DNA of 64,000 bases from Brassica napus (Eukaryota > Streptophyta > Magnoliopsida > Brassicales > Brassicaceae), in NCBI RefSeq assembly GCF_020379485.1, contig NC_063437.1, forward strand, positions 20,113,726 through 20,177,725, written 5' to 3'. The first letter of the stretch is position 1; every line of letters begins with the position of its first letter. The notes beneath the pieces were generated by a model. The model ran no database searches. It was not told the DNA's origin and saw nothing but the letters and a program-made list of their open reading frames with translations. Positions 46,807-58,700 of the stretch are shown in pieces. The translations under genes and the position numbers were made by a program.

Positions 46807-48129
46807 ATGGCTGATAAGAAGAGAAAGCTCGAACCTCAATCCAACGACGCCTCAGAGCCGCCGCAGAAGCAGCAGCAGCTCGAAAACGGCGACGAAGACA
46901 TCATCATCACCACAGAGATCCACGAAAACGAAAACGAGAATCAACGCCCCGATGAGGACGACGAAGAGCCAATCGAAGATCTCCTGGAACCGTTCTCCAA
47001 GGAACAGCTCTCGATTCTCCTCAAGGAAGCTGCTCAGAAGCACCCCGACGTCGCCGATCGGATCCGGATCGCGGCGGACGAGGATCCGGTTCACCGCAAG
47101 ATCTTCGTCCACGGGTTCGGATGGGACACGAAGGCCGACGCGCTCATCAAAGCTTTCAAGCAGTACGGAGAGATCGAGGACTGCAAATGCGTCGTCGATA
47201 AGGGCACGGGACAGTCCAAAGGTTACGGCTTTATTCTCTTCAAGTCGCGTTCGGGCGCTCGCAGCGCTCTCAAGCAGCCTCAGAAGAAGATTGGGACTCG
47301 TATGGCTGCGTGTCAGTTAGCTTCCATGGGACCTGTCCAGGGAGGGAACTCTGCGGCGGCGGCGGCGGCGGGGGCGACGTCTCAGCATTTTAACCCTGAG
47401 CATGTGCAGAGGAAGATCTATGTTAGTAACGTTAGTGCTGATATTGATCCGGAGAGGTTGTTGGAGTTTTTCTCTAGGTTTGGGGAGGTTGAGGAAGGTC
47501 CCTTGGGGCTTGATAAAGCTACTGGGAGACCTAAAGGTTTCACTTTGTTTGTTTATAAGACTGCGGAGAGTGCTAAGAAGGCGTTGGAGGAGCCGCATAA
47601 GAGCTTTGAAGGCCATGTGTTGCATTGCCATAAGGCGAACGATGGGCCTAAGCCTGTTAAGCAGCAGCATCAGCATCAACAGCAGCATCGCCATAGCTCT
47701 TATGATCAAAGTTCGCGTTATCGAAGGGATGATAACGCTGGTTATGGTGCAACTGGAGGCCATGGGCATTACTTAGCTGGTAACAACCAAGCTGCGGCAC
47801 TAAACCCAGCCATTGGCCAGGCCATCACAGCTTTGTTGGCGTCTCAAGGTGCTGGAGTGGGTATGAACCAAGCATTTGGACAGGCTTTGTTGGGGACATT
47901 GGGGGCGCCTAGCCCAGGAACTGGAGGTGGAATGCCAAGTGGCTATGGTGGTCAAGCGAATATCACACCAGGGGTGTTTCCTGGGTACGGTTACGAAGCC
48001 AGTTTTCAGGGAGGTTATCAGACTCAGCTTCCTGGTCAGGGAGGTTATCAGACTCAGCAACCTGGTCAGGGTAGTGCTGGAAGAGGGCAGCATGGTTTAG
48101 GGTATGGTGGTCAGTACATGGGTCAATAG
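46807..48129 (+). CDS. UBA2B: RNA-binding protein UBA2b, two RRMs
   Basis: Nuclear hnRNP-like protein, one coding exon of 440 residues. N-terminal acidic region, then RRM1 (about 97-175) with RNP2 KIFVHGFGW and RNP1 KGYGFILF, and RRM2 (about 200-280) with RNP2 KIYVSNVSA and RNP1-like KGFTLFVY. The C-terminus is Gln/Gly/Tyr-rich, with repeats of GGYQTQ-PGQG near 400-425, typical of low-complexity regions that drive condensation. Relatives (UBA2a/b/c) bind U-rich RNA, interact with UBP1-type proteins, and act in ABA and wound responses. Start at 46807 is the first ATG of the long frame (MADKKRKLE). Positional orthologue of At2g41060. The 3' side seems to hold untranslated exons (see next entry). 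Confidence 0.95.
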   Translation: MADKKRKLEPQSNDASEPPQKQQQLENGDEDIIITTEIHENENENQRPDEDDEEPIEDLLEPFSKEQLSILLKEAAQKHPDVADRIRIAADEDPVHRKIFVHGFGWDTKADALIKAFKQYGEIEDCKCVVDKGTGQSKGYGFILFKSRSGARSALKQPQKKIGTRMAACQLASMGPVQGGNSAAAAAAGATSQHFNPEHVQRKIYVSNVSADIDPERLLEFFSRFGEVEEGPLGLDKATGRPKGFTLFVYKTAESAKKALEEPHKSFEGHVLHCHKANDGPKPVKQQHQHQQQHRHSSYDQSSRYRRDDNAGYGATGGHGHYLAGNNQAAALNPAIGQAITALLASQGAGVGMNQAFGQALLGTLGAPSPGTGGGMPSGYGGQANITPGVFPGYGYEASFQGGYQTQLPGQGGYQTQQPGQGSAGRGQHGLGYGGQYMGQ

Positions 48130-50551
48130 ATGCAACCACTCAGGTATAAATACATCTGCAGCTTCTTTTTGATGTTCTGTGTCTGTCTATACCTGAATTT
48201 GTCTCGTTTCAATTTTGTTTTGAAGCTTGTATATCGAAAGACTTGGTTTTTTGTCAATGTTTTTAATTAACTTAACTCTCAGCTCATGTTTTTCAGTTAA
48301 TCTTTTTGCAATTTTGGTGTCACAGAGTTATAAATTTGTTGTTGTTCTCGGTTTTGCACCAGTTTTTATTGTGAAACTCTTTTGTCTTATTTTCTCAATT
48401 CGTTGTGCAGATAGTCCTAAACAGTGTTTTTAATATTGGCCTGGTGAATCTTCTGAAGTTATTAAGGAGCTGATGCAAATGGGAGTTGTTTAGTTTTGGG
48501 ATGAAATGTTACTCTTTACGTTTCTACAAAGGCCATGACTCTCTTCAAACCTTTCAAGAAGTTTTAGTTTTACCAACTTTTTAAAGATATTCCAAATAAG
48601 CTACTCTGTTCAACAACTTTGGTCGTTGTTTTATCTATGTGTGAACGATTTCATTTGTAAAAGTTATACAGTGTTTATCTTTACGCTCGGTTTGGATTCG
48701 TATTTTTCTTTTATTCGTTTTATCAGACTCTAGTTTTTATTGTTTCTCTCTATGTTTCCCGGTTTTGTTCTTTGGTTCTCCCGTGAACTTAATATTTTGG
48801 GCATACTATGTTGCTGAAAAATGAATGTATATTGCGTATTATCTTGTTTTCGGCATTTGATATTTGCTTAAATCTTACCCCTCTCGCAGGTATTTTTTTG
48901 ACTGAAGGCTGAACGGTTCATCATAGAATGTCCTACAAAATCTTACAGGTTAAACTTTTACTAATCCCAATTCGCTGAACAGAAAAAAATGGTGAAGCGA
49001 AAGTGTTCTCTTGTTTAGCTCTATGTTTAAAGCTTGAACAAGTCTTGCTGTGCATCCTTCAAACTTTGGGATTGTTATAAAATTAGCGTTTATTTGATGT
49101 CCTTAGCTTTTCTCTTTGCTTGAAAAGCATATATTTTGAATCGGTGACAACAGTATGAAAGTAGGAATTTGCAGCCTCTTACTGTTATTCTGTTGCATTA
49201 TATGAGCTCTGGAATGTCTTTTCAATTTCAAGATAAGTATAGCTATTGTTTGATAGAGAATATGCATTCGAAATGTGTCTTTTCTTTTCTCCGCAATGCT
49301 TCCAGACTTTGAACTAATGGGTTGTGCATTTAAAATGTGGAATCAAGTGATAATCAATGGATAGTTTCGCCCTCTCTCTTGTTGTCCTTTAGACCACCAC
49401 TTGGTTAAAATTGCATCTAACTTGTCAAAGCTTATTGAACACTTGATTCTTAAGAGAAAGGATAGAGTCTCTCTGTGTGTGTATGTGTTGTTCTTCTCTC
49501 TGTGACTATGTTCTCATCGAGTTCACCAAAAGGAGTAGACTCTTGATTGTCCTAATCTTTGTTACACTAATGTGTAATGTTGTTTGATAAGAATGAATGC
49601 ATTTGGGATCTAGTCATAAATAAAGAAGTGAAAGATAAGAAGAGAAGCAGAAACACGTGGGGGAACATCCCAAAGAGGAAGCACACGCGGATCTTCATGC
49701 AAACCCCGATTCTCTTCACCAACCCATGTGGTCCCTTCCTCCCTTTGTCCCCTTCTTTCTCCGTTTACTCTTTTTACTATGCAAAACGAATCTTTTTCCA
49801 TCAAATAAAAAGGTTACTTTAAATTTCTAGATTTTATACTTCATTGATAATCTAGAAAAGAAGTGCATTTTGGTGTGAAACTTTTGAATGAGAATGACAA
49901 AAGTCTCGAATATGAAGTAAAGTGATTATATAATAAGTAGACAAACTTTGAATTTTTGTTGGATGAAACCAATGTACAAGGTTTATTATTCCAAGGGAAT
50001 AAACTTGATATCACGTTTCCCTTATTGCTTATTCTTTTTTTTTTCCGGTATAATCTGGAAAAGTTTTATTAAGGCACAGTTTCAACTTCTAGTGTAACGG
50101 TTTCTTTCTTTCATAAAGGCTCTTCTTTTCTTTCTCTCTCTCTATCCATTCTCTCACGTGGGTAAATAAAGGAGAGAGAGAGAAGAGAAGAGAATGTATA
50201 TTTTGGTTTTGTAATCTCTCCCTTCTGCACTGAACAAAGGTTTGCTTCAGACCCCAACACTTGTACACAGAGAATCCAAGTTCCTTACTTCTCTTCGTCT
50301 GCTTCTCTATCACCAGTTTGTTCCTTTCTTCACTATCTCTTGTCTCTGTTCTTTCCCTTCAAAGTTTGTGATTTCTAAGTATAGTTATCTTGAATGCTGC
50401 ATGCAACCCCCTGTGATTCTCACAGTCTGTTCTGCTTATGCCTTTTGATTATTAGACATTCTCTGTAGTTAGGTGTTTAGATCGACCAGTGTTTCTAATT
50501 TGCATGTCAGATAAACATTGGTTTTGTTTCTCTCTTTTTGTAAGGTGATAC
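48130..50551. other. UBA2b 3' region and EEL promoter/leader
   Basis: 2.4 kb without coding sequence. The T-rich stretch 48130-49500 contains several GT-AG-like sites (for example CAG/GTATAAAT at 48142 and TTGTGCAG at about 48411), suggesting UBA2b 3'-untranslated introns; this is inference. The right part is the EEL promoter, with G-box/ABRE cores at 49654-49659 (ACACGTGG) and 50155-50160 (TCACGTGGG). GA-rich leader at 50170-50195. A leader intron ending TTTGTAAG just before the ATG is possible. Confidence 0.45.
50155..50160. promoter_or_regulatory. G-box / ABRE core upstream of EEL
   Basis: CACGTG followed by GG, the ABA-response element core, about 390 bp before the EEL start. A second copy is at 49654-49659. 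Group-A bZIP factors, the family EEL belongs to, bind such sites, so ABA control or self-regulation is possible. Confidence 0.45.
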
Positions 50552-51481
50552 ATGGGTTCTCTTAGAGGAGACATGGAAGAGCCTATCCATCAGTCACTAC
50601 CTAGAGGAAACTCTCTCTACAGCTTAAAGCTCCATGAGGTTCAAACCCACTTGGGAAGTTCCTCAAAACCGTTGGGAAGCATGAACCTCGATGAGCTTCT
50701 CAAGAGTGTCTTGTCTGCTGAAGCTAATCACCCACCAGAAGAAGGAACAGAGGACGGGATCACTCGTCAAGGAAGCTTGACTTTGCCTCGAGGTCTCAGC
50801 AGAAAGACAGTTAATGATGTCTGGAGAGACATTCAACATGACGAGAACGGATGCAGTAGTAATCCTAACAAGCAGCCTACACTCGGTGAAATCACACTCG
50901 AGGATTTGTTGATGAAAGCTGGTGTGGTGACTGAGACAATGACAGTCCCTCAAAACGTTGTCAACGTAGCTTCAAACGGCCAATGGGCTCAGTATCATCA
51001 GCCTCAGCAACAACTCCAAGGGTTTATGCCATATCCGGTCTGTGACATGCAAGAAATGGTGCCTCCAACGGCTCTGATGATGAGTGGATTATCTGAAACA
51101 CAACAAGTGCATGGGAGGAAGAGAGTGGCTTCATCAGGAGGTGAGTTTGTGGAGAGGATTGTGGAGAGGAAGCAGAAGAGGATGATCAAGAACAGAGAAT
51201 CTGCATCACGTTCACGAGCTAGGAAACAGGCTTATACTCAAGAATTGGAGATCAAGGTTTCAAGCTTAGAAGAAGAAAACCAAAAGCTTAGGAGGCTAAT
51301 GGTAAGAGAGAGTCCCCATCTCTTCTTGTTACTATGTCGTAGTTTCTGTTTAATGGGTAACCATTTTAATTAAGTGGTTTCTTTTTGATTTTGATGGCAG
51401 GAGGTGGAGAAGATCCTTCCAAGTGAACCACCACCGGAACCTAAGTGGAAGCTCAGGCGAACAAGCTCTGCTTCTTTCTGA
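50552..51481 (+). CDS. EEL: Group-A bZIP transcription factor EEL (bZIP12/DPBF4)
   Basis: Seed and ABA-related transcription factor; Arabidopsis EEL competes with ABI5 at late-embryogenesis promoters. Two exons, 50552-51301 and 51401-51481, give 276 residues. Conserved phosphorylation blocks are in order: C1 NSLYSLKLHEVQTHLG, C2 with SMNLDELLKSVL, RQGSLTLPRGLSRKTVNDVW, and C3 PTLGEITLEDLLMKAGVV. The basic region is RMIKNRESASRSRARKQAY, then a leucine zipper with heptads ELEIKVSSLEEENQKLRRL. C4 is LRRTSSASF at the very end. All domains intact. Exon 2 is required: without splicing the frame runs into an intron-coded tail and loses C4. Convergent with the DUF309 gene, 227 bp between stops. Positional orthologue of At2g41070. 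Confidence 0.95.
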
Positions 51482-51708
51482 TCTTACAAGACTCTTTCTG
51501 TCTGTCTTTCTTGTTCTTCTGTGTTGGTTCATATTAGAGAGAGATGCATCTTTGTTATTTGTATATTTTGTATACTTATATCGACTCAAAACAATGTCTT
51601 AATTACTATGATGATGCAGTGTCTAATCAGTTCTGTAATATCACTCTGCATCATGTTTTTTTTTTTTTTTTGTGGAATGCAAATCAGATCCTAATGAATC
51701 ATTTCTCT

Positions 51709-52787
51709 TTAGAGACTCTCGTCCCCTGTAAACGCAAGAAGGTGCTTATTGGTTGCCTCTAGAGTTGGGAGTTTGACTCTTGTTGGCTCAGAGGAGGAGC
51801 TTGAAGGAGAGAAGAGTATAACACTTGTTTCAGACATTCCGTTGTTGAAATCAACCACAGTCTCTAAGGTGTATATACTCTCTCCAGCCGCATAACCACC
51901 CAACAGTTGATAAGATCTATCTGATTGGTCCATTGTCAAACACATATCTTCTGAACCTATAACATCATCAACCAACCAATCAATTTTTTTTTTTTTCTTG
52001 AATTGTCAATGTATGTATACATTAACTGAAAAAATGTTTCAAAAGTTGGTCTACTGGTTAAAACGTTTTGTTAACTAGTAAATGTCTATGGATTCTACTA
52101 GAATTATTTTAACATGTACGGATCTACGGGTCCAGAACCTCTTAGTCATTCGTTAAAAGAAAGAAACCTTAAAACTTACAAGCAGCGAGTTCGAGCTGAG
52201 TTTGATAAACGAATTCAAGAACAGCAGAGACATCTCGCTCGAATTCTTGAAACGGACCGTCTTCAAAGTTCATCTTCCTTAGCTTACATACTCCTTCTCC
52301 CAACTCCATCATCGCTCCTTTATGGTTCTACAAAACATTCATTTCATTACACAATCAAAATGTGGATGAAAGAGAGAGAGAGACTTGGAGACTTTACGTT
52401 GTTAAAGAGATGGTGGAATCCAACGGCACACTGAAGTATCCCATGGAACAGCGTCCGAGCTGGCTCCTCAGCTCGAATCCAGAGTGCTTCCAGCGCGTCG
52501 TGGCTTTTGTAATAGTCTCTCTTGTTGAAGAGAGAGACAGCTTCCTCAAAGCTCCAGTCCTCTTCCTCCTTCTCGTCTTCTTCTTCATCTTCTTCAAAGT
52601 TGTCGTTGTATCTGACGATGGACCGTCGACTGAAACTGACGCGTAATGAAGAGAGTCTTGTGGAGGTGAGAATAGTTGAAGCAGTAGTAATAGAGAGTGG
52701 AGATGAGGGAAGCGAAGAGATGAATGAAGAAGATGGGAGAAGCGTACAAGAAGAAGGAAGATGGATATGTGTAGGAGATGCAGCCAT
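51709..52787 (-). CDS. DUF309 protein, probably plastid-targeted
   Basis: Three exons, 52787-52398, 52327-52180 and 51956-51709, give 261 residues. The N-terminus is Ser/Thr/Pro-rich and basic (MAASPTHIHLPSSCTLLPSS), like a chloroplast transit peptide, followed by a very acidic stretch (EEDEEEDEKEEED). The DUF309 core spans the first two exons: FNKRDYYKSHDALEALW, FHGILQCAVGFHHLFNN, then NHKGAMMELGEGVCKLRKM. The function of DUF309 is unknown; cyanobacterial and plant members share the HDALE and GILQ motifs. The third exon encodes a tail rich in Ser and acidic residues (SEDMCLTMDQ... FTGDESL). Positional orthologue of At2g41120. The neighbouring Arabidopsis genes that I recall between EEL and this one (a PPR protein and the calmodulin/TCH3 group) are missing. 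Confidence 0.88.
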
Positions 52788-54381
52788 GAATGTTCTACTC
52801 AAAGTCAAAGGTGGAGCACGAGGAGACTATACTGCATGGTTCTGGTTGATCCCCTGCTTCCGCCATGTTTGTGGTCACCGTTTACTAACAGTTTAAACAT
52901 TGGGCTATATTTGGGCTTTTATAAATCCTATAAGGCCCATTATTTATGGCGTAGCAATTTTTTTGTGATTTACCTTCTTCTTTGTTGCACAGTCTGAACT
53001 CTTGCTTACCATTAAATTAATACACTAGTAGGGGTGGGCACTTTACCCGAAATCCGAAGTGGCACCCGAACCCGATCCGAAAAACCCGAACCGAAATCCG
53101 AACCGAAGTAGCAAAATATCCGAACGGGTATTAAATTAGGAGAGATTGGATATCCGAACCCGAACGGGTAATATCCGAACCCGAATGGATATCCGAAGAT
53201 AACCGAACATATGTATAATTAACCTTATATTTTTAATTTACATCTTTCATTTTATATAAAATATTTATATTGATACTACACATACTTTAAATTCATATGA
53301 TATACATACAATTACGTAGAAGATGATTTGCTATGCACTTAAAATACATGTCAAACTTTTTATTTCAATAATTAACAAAAAGTTACATCCAAAATTTAAA
53401 AACAATAACCAAATTAATGTCTTTTTAGTTTGAAAATGTTATGTCCAAATCTATTAACCATTCAATCTATTAAAAATACAAAAAATAGTTAAGTGAAAGT
53501 TATATATTTAAATACAAGAAATTTGAAAAATGAAAATTTTAATATTTTTTTTCAAAATCTAAATATCCGAACCCGATCCGAAATAACCGAAACCGAACTA
53601 AAAATACCCGAACCCGACCCGAAGTACAGAAATACCCGAACGGGTTCTACACCTCTATACCGAAATACCCGACCCGAACCCGAACGGGTACCCGAACGCC
53701 CACCCTAAACACTAGTATCACCATAACTGAAACTCAAAGATATTGTAAAATCTAAACCATTCTCATTGCAAAATCTTGATCAGATCTTTAGGAATAAAAT
53801 TAATACAAAAAGAGAGAAAAACTGTATCTCAAGAGTTGGTAAGATACTCGATAAATACTTTTATGAAACATATTTTTTGTTGAGTAGTTTTCATTTGATT
53901 TTAAAACTAAATTTTTATAACAAACATCAAATAGAAATAGCATTCATCAATAAATTAAAAAAACATATAGCATTCATCTCTTTGAGAGGAATGTATCAGA
54001 ATGAAATTCACTTCTATTTTTAGAATTTTTTTTGAGAAAATGTAGAGGTGAGTTGAAGATCTTTGCCACCTCTAATACCAAAAAAATCAATGAACTATAC
54101 AGTTATGATACATGGTGACCTAATTAAGTACACTTGACAAATATTCCAAACTCTATATCAACCTTTTCCCCACCAATATGTATTTTTTCCAAAAAAGTAA
54201 TTTTGTTTTTGTAAAACACTATTTAAATATCAACGTCATATTAATAAAATATTAATCTACAGTGCCCATCTACTCTCTCATTTTACGTATATATAATCCA
54301 TCTTTTAGGACAGAACCCACCGAAAGCTCCACAAACTCCATTAAAAACAAAACAAGGCGGCGCAAAAGAAGAAGCAAGAAG
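52788..54381. other. Divergent spacer between DUF309 and bHLH106, with a hAT-like element
   Basis: Upstream region of both genes. Most of the left half is the hAT-like element at 53029-53707. The remainder is AT-rich; the bHLH106 leader starts near 54300. Confidence 0.5.
53029..53707. mobile_element. Non-autonomous hAT-like element, 679 bp, CCGAAC-rich
   Basis: Left end TAGGGGTGGGC; right end read inward TAGGGTGGGC. It is flanked by near-matching 8-bp sequences TACACTAG (53021-53028) and AACACTAG (53708-53715), 7 of 8 identical, as expected for a hAT target duplication. Both terminal regions are packed with ACCCGAACCCGA-type words in one direction; the middle (53220-53550) is AT-rich. No transposase frame. 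Short open frames inside are translations of the repeat and not genes. Confidence 0.75.
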
Positions 54382-55758
54382 ATGCAACCAGAGACCTCAG
54401 ATCAGATGTTGTACTCTTTCCTTACCGGAAACGAAATCTCCGGGGGAGGATTCTCCGTTTCTGGGGACTACATGTCAACTATGCAGAGCTTATGTGGGTC
54501 GTCTTCGTCGACGTCATCTTATTATCCACTAGCGATCTCAGGCATCGGAGAAACGGTTGCTCAAGATAGAGCTCTTGCTGCTTTGAGGAATCACAAAGAA
54601 GCTGAGCGAAGAAGAAGAGAGAGGATTAATTCTCATCTCAACAAGCTCCGTAACGTGCTCTCTTGTAACTCCAAGGTAATCTGAATTTTAATTCTTATTC
54701 ATATACTTTTATATGGCTTATATGTATATAAATCCATACACATACATAAATACGAGCGTATATCTTATCAATAAAAAAAATTAATGGGTGTTAGGGTTTT
54801 GCATCTTCAATATTACATTTTTAGAAAATTCTTATGTTCCATTCGATTTGGTGTATGTAAGCTCATGAATACTATATATTTTCATGATATCTTCTTATAA
54901 TTTTTTTAGTTTCAGTTGAATCTTTTTAATTTGTGTATTTCCTACAAACACACACATATATTAACAAATATGATACATCGTTGTCATTCTATGTAACTCC
55001 ACAAAGATCGATGTTTTTGAATGAATTAGTGTTTTTGAATATTCAAAACTTGGGAGTAGTGAAAAGATATATAAGACGAGGAAGAAATCCTAAAGCTTTA
55101 TTGCTTTTTTTTTGAAATCTCGTTGGGATGATAGTATATCACTTTTTGGGAAAGTTGTCAAGCTTTTTCAGTTTATTTGATATGATATGATATATGATAT
55201 GAACAACTTCTTGATCCAAAACTCAAAAAAAATGTTCTTTTCTATATATCTAAAATATTCATTTGTAATTTCACGTTTTTATTTCAGACTGATAAAGCCA
55301 CACTGCTGGCCAAAGTGGTTCAACGAGTCAAAGAACTTAAACAACAAACCCTAGAGATCACTGACTCCGACCAAACTCTTCTACCCTCAGAGACTGACGA
55401 GATTAGCGTTCTACACTATGGAGACTACTCAAACGACGGTCACATAATCTTCAAAGCATCTTTATGTTGTGACGACAGATCAGATCTCTTGCCTGACATC
55501 ATGGAGATTCTTAAGTCTCTTCACATGAAGACTCTTCGAGCTGAGATCTCAACTCTTGGTGGTCGAACAAGAAGTGTTCTCGTCGTAGCTGCCGACAAAG
55601 AGATGCACGGCGTCGAGTCTGTGCATTTCTTACAGAACGCTCTCAAGTCGCTGCTCGAGCGGTCAAGCAAGTCTTTGATGGAACGTAGTTCTGGTGGTAG
55701 TGGTGGAGGAGAACGGTCAAAACGTCGTCGTGCGCTGGATCACATCATAATGGTGTGA
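54382..55758 (+). CDS. bHLH106: bHLH transcription factor, bHLH106-like
   Basis: Nuclear DNA-binding protein, two exons, 54382-54675 and 55288-55758, 254 residues. The basic region ALRNHKEAERRRRERINSHL carries the H-E-R residues for E-box/G-box binding. The first helix ends LNKLRNVLSCNSK at the exon junction and the second is in exon 2 (TDKATLLAKVVQRVKELKQQ). An ACT-like dimerisation region follows (about 140-215: IIFKASLCCDDRSDLLPDIMEIL), and the end is Gly/Ser-rich with a basic RSKRRRALDHIIMV. Arabidopsis bHLH106 (At2g41130) is reported in salt and osmotic responses. The start at 54382 (MQPETSDQML) is preferred over an upstream in-frame run lacking conserved sequence. The 612-bp intron has no coding signal. 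Confidence 0.94.
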
Positions 55759-58700
55759 GATGATGAGAGTACACTAAAAAAGTCTTTACTTGATTTTACA
55801 TATAGGGTATGATCATAATTAACTTGGTTATAATTACCAAAGCCTTTTTTATTTTTCCTACTTTATAAATGTTCTATGGTTTTAGTTATAAGTCGTGGGA
55901 GTGTAAGCAAATGTTGTAAGTAGGTTTGGTGTGTTCTTTTTCATTTCTTTTTCAAGAAAAAGAAAAAGATAATATATATAAAGAATATTTTCATGCTATT
56001 TTTCCATTTATTATTTTGTTTGAGTTGTTGGTGTGAGGACTACTAGGGTTTTGAGATATGTGAGAATATTTGTCGACGTAGGAGAATCTAAGTAACAGGT
56101 GTGATTGGTGAGTCCAAAAGAAACTAGACTTTGATATATTACACTATCTATATGTGAATATGTATATAAGTACATGGTGAATAGAAGTCTATGTTTGTAT
56201 GCTGTGAGTTTCGAAGACCCTTATGTCACCTTTGTCCCCAAATGAATCCAGTCTCCCCTCCCTTTCTTTGTTCATGTCTTTCTAAATGTGTACATTTGAC
56301 CACATTTTTCAGTCCGAAGAATATAAACAGGGCCTGATTTTCTTTCGTATTTATATTTAATAAATTATATAACGCAACTTATTTTATGCATGTGATTGTG
56401 ACGAACTACTTTACTGATAGTTAGTTGAGATTTAGCGAATATTTAGTCTACGAGTTTATAAAGTAATAGGGGATAACATACACACACATGTATAGATGTG
56501 CTTAAGCATTTCCCCATTGGCACTAGACTTCGTCTCGACTCCTCTAGAAATATATAAAATATGGGCTATACAAAAAAATGTTACGTATTCAAATCGTATA
56601 AGCCTTCCTAATAGCATTCTATATTTAAGTGCGTATTTATACAAGCAAATATGTATAAATACGTGTGGGAATATATATATATATATATGTTATGATTACC
56701 ATAAAAAGAAATATATATGTTATCTTCCATAACGTGAACATTTTTTTACATAACACGAGCATTTGTATTGCCCCCATAAAATGTTATTTTAATACATTTC
56801 TGAACATCTGTTTAGCTGGGGATGAATAACCTAAATGGCATATTCACACACTGATTCTTTGTAGAAATATAGTGGCCTAGTGGTTGAACAATTCCAGTGT
56901 AAGAAACTATACGTTTTTGTTGTTTCAAAAATAGGACATATGGTGATGGTTTAACCAACTCGATATTCAAACTAATTAGTGGAAACCAATTTATGGTGTT
57001 CTAACGGTTAAATGATTCATTTTAAAATTATAGAAAATAAGCATTCCAATATGTCTCTTCATTTTAACCACGGTTGGTTATTATGTGTGTTTTAAATGAC
57101 AAGAATATATAAATGCTCACAAGTTTGGAGATTATTTTCGTTTTAGATCTCCTAATAGTAACTAGACCCTCCTAAATGGTAATAAAATGTAATATGGAGA
57201 AAGAAGGGTGACAATGTGGGATTAAAGGAAGGGAGGCGTGAGAAAAGGTCACTGACAAAAGGAAGGAAAATTGATGGGCCATTGGCTCTATGAGACAAAA
57301 AGGACCGACTCTTCTCATCACTCTCCCTTTTATAATTGTTTCTCTAATCTTTTTGGAGAATTTGAGAAACGAATAAAATATTGAAGAAAACTAAGAGAAG
57401 AAGAAGAATAAAAGGTGGAGAAAGTTTGTCCATGGAGCGTGATAGTTTTGGGGCAGCTGGTGTCCCCTCTATACTCAACCTCTCGACCAAAAAGTATGAT
57501 TTTATAGAAACCTTTATAGCTTTGGCACTATTTTATTATAATTAAAGTTATATTTGTATTCAACTCAATACAATATAAGAAAATGAACCTTCAAGTTTTA
57601 AAAATTCCTTTTGAAGTTTATGGGTATTGTGACAAGAGGCAATCATTAACCTCACACGTTAGTGTCTCATTGTGTGAACATGTGCATCCCCCTTACTTAT
57701 CTTACCACACAATTTTGACCATCCTATTTCCTTTTTGAATGTAGCGAATATTTCTTTTGTGTTTTTTTACTTCTATTTTATTTACATGTCACAAAGAAGC
57801 TAATATGAGTGATATGTCAAATGTGTTTTTGTTTTTTTATGTGTTCTTGTTGTCTTCGGTCAAATGTTCTTGTTTAGCAACACTGACAATATTGTGGGAA
57901 CCTTTTCACTTACTTCGGGGTTTACCGGAAATTTTGAATCCCTAAAATACGGAAGTAGTAACCTCATCAGCATAGTATTGTATCCGTTTTAACATTTAAA
58001 CTAGTTTTCTGTTGGCACATAATGTTTCAAACAGCCTATACAAAAGATGAGCTTGAGCTTTGAATTATTTAAAATTGTAGCATGTCAGAACATACAATCA
58101 AGTTTTTTTTAGTGTGTGCTAAACATACATAATCATGTCAACACCTTTTTATCATTGATCTAAAGCTTTTCTTCTTATACAATTAAGTTAATTTAATTTA
58201 ATAGTCCCAATCATATAAGACTACTATGAACATAAGCAAAATATCAAAATATTATTAAATGGTAGATATTTTAAAAGGAAAACAAACATTGGTTAAATTA
58301 GTGTCTATGAAAGATCACAATGGTTAACAATATATTTATATTATACCCGCATATTAAACTCGTTTATGTATGCCTGATTATTCTATCAAGAGATACACTA
58401 CGTTTTAATTTTTTTGTTCTTTTTGAACATTATACTATGTTTTATATGTTTCTCCAAAACTTTTGATAATAAATATATGCAACAGTCATTTTAATATAGT
58501 TTTAGGGCTTAGTCCGAGGCTTTACTACTTATAAAACTCAACTCTTGAGACAATCACTAGTCAACAACACATATCTCAGTTTTCTGTGGTATGGATCAGT
58601 TTTTATTTTCTTCCATTGCTCGAATAAATGAAATGATCAAATTGATCTTTTACAATACCATTAAACTCTTCAATGGATTGATATAATAAAAACAAACAGA

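Noticed and set aside
53040..53700. Regularly spaced CCGAAC words that could suggest a CRISPR-like or satellite array
   Set aside because: Spacing and copies are irregular, the host is a plant nucleus, and hAT-like ends with an 8-bp near-duplication explain the block.
56456..56732. Short frames around the (AT)n run
   Set aside because: Low-complexity translation; no gene evidence.
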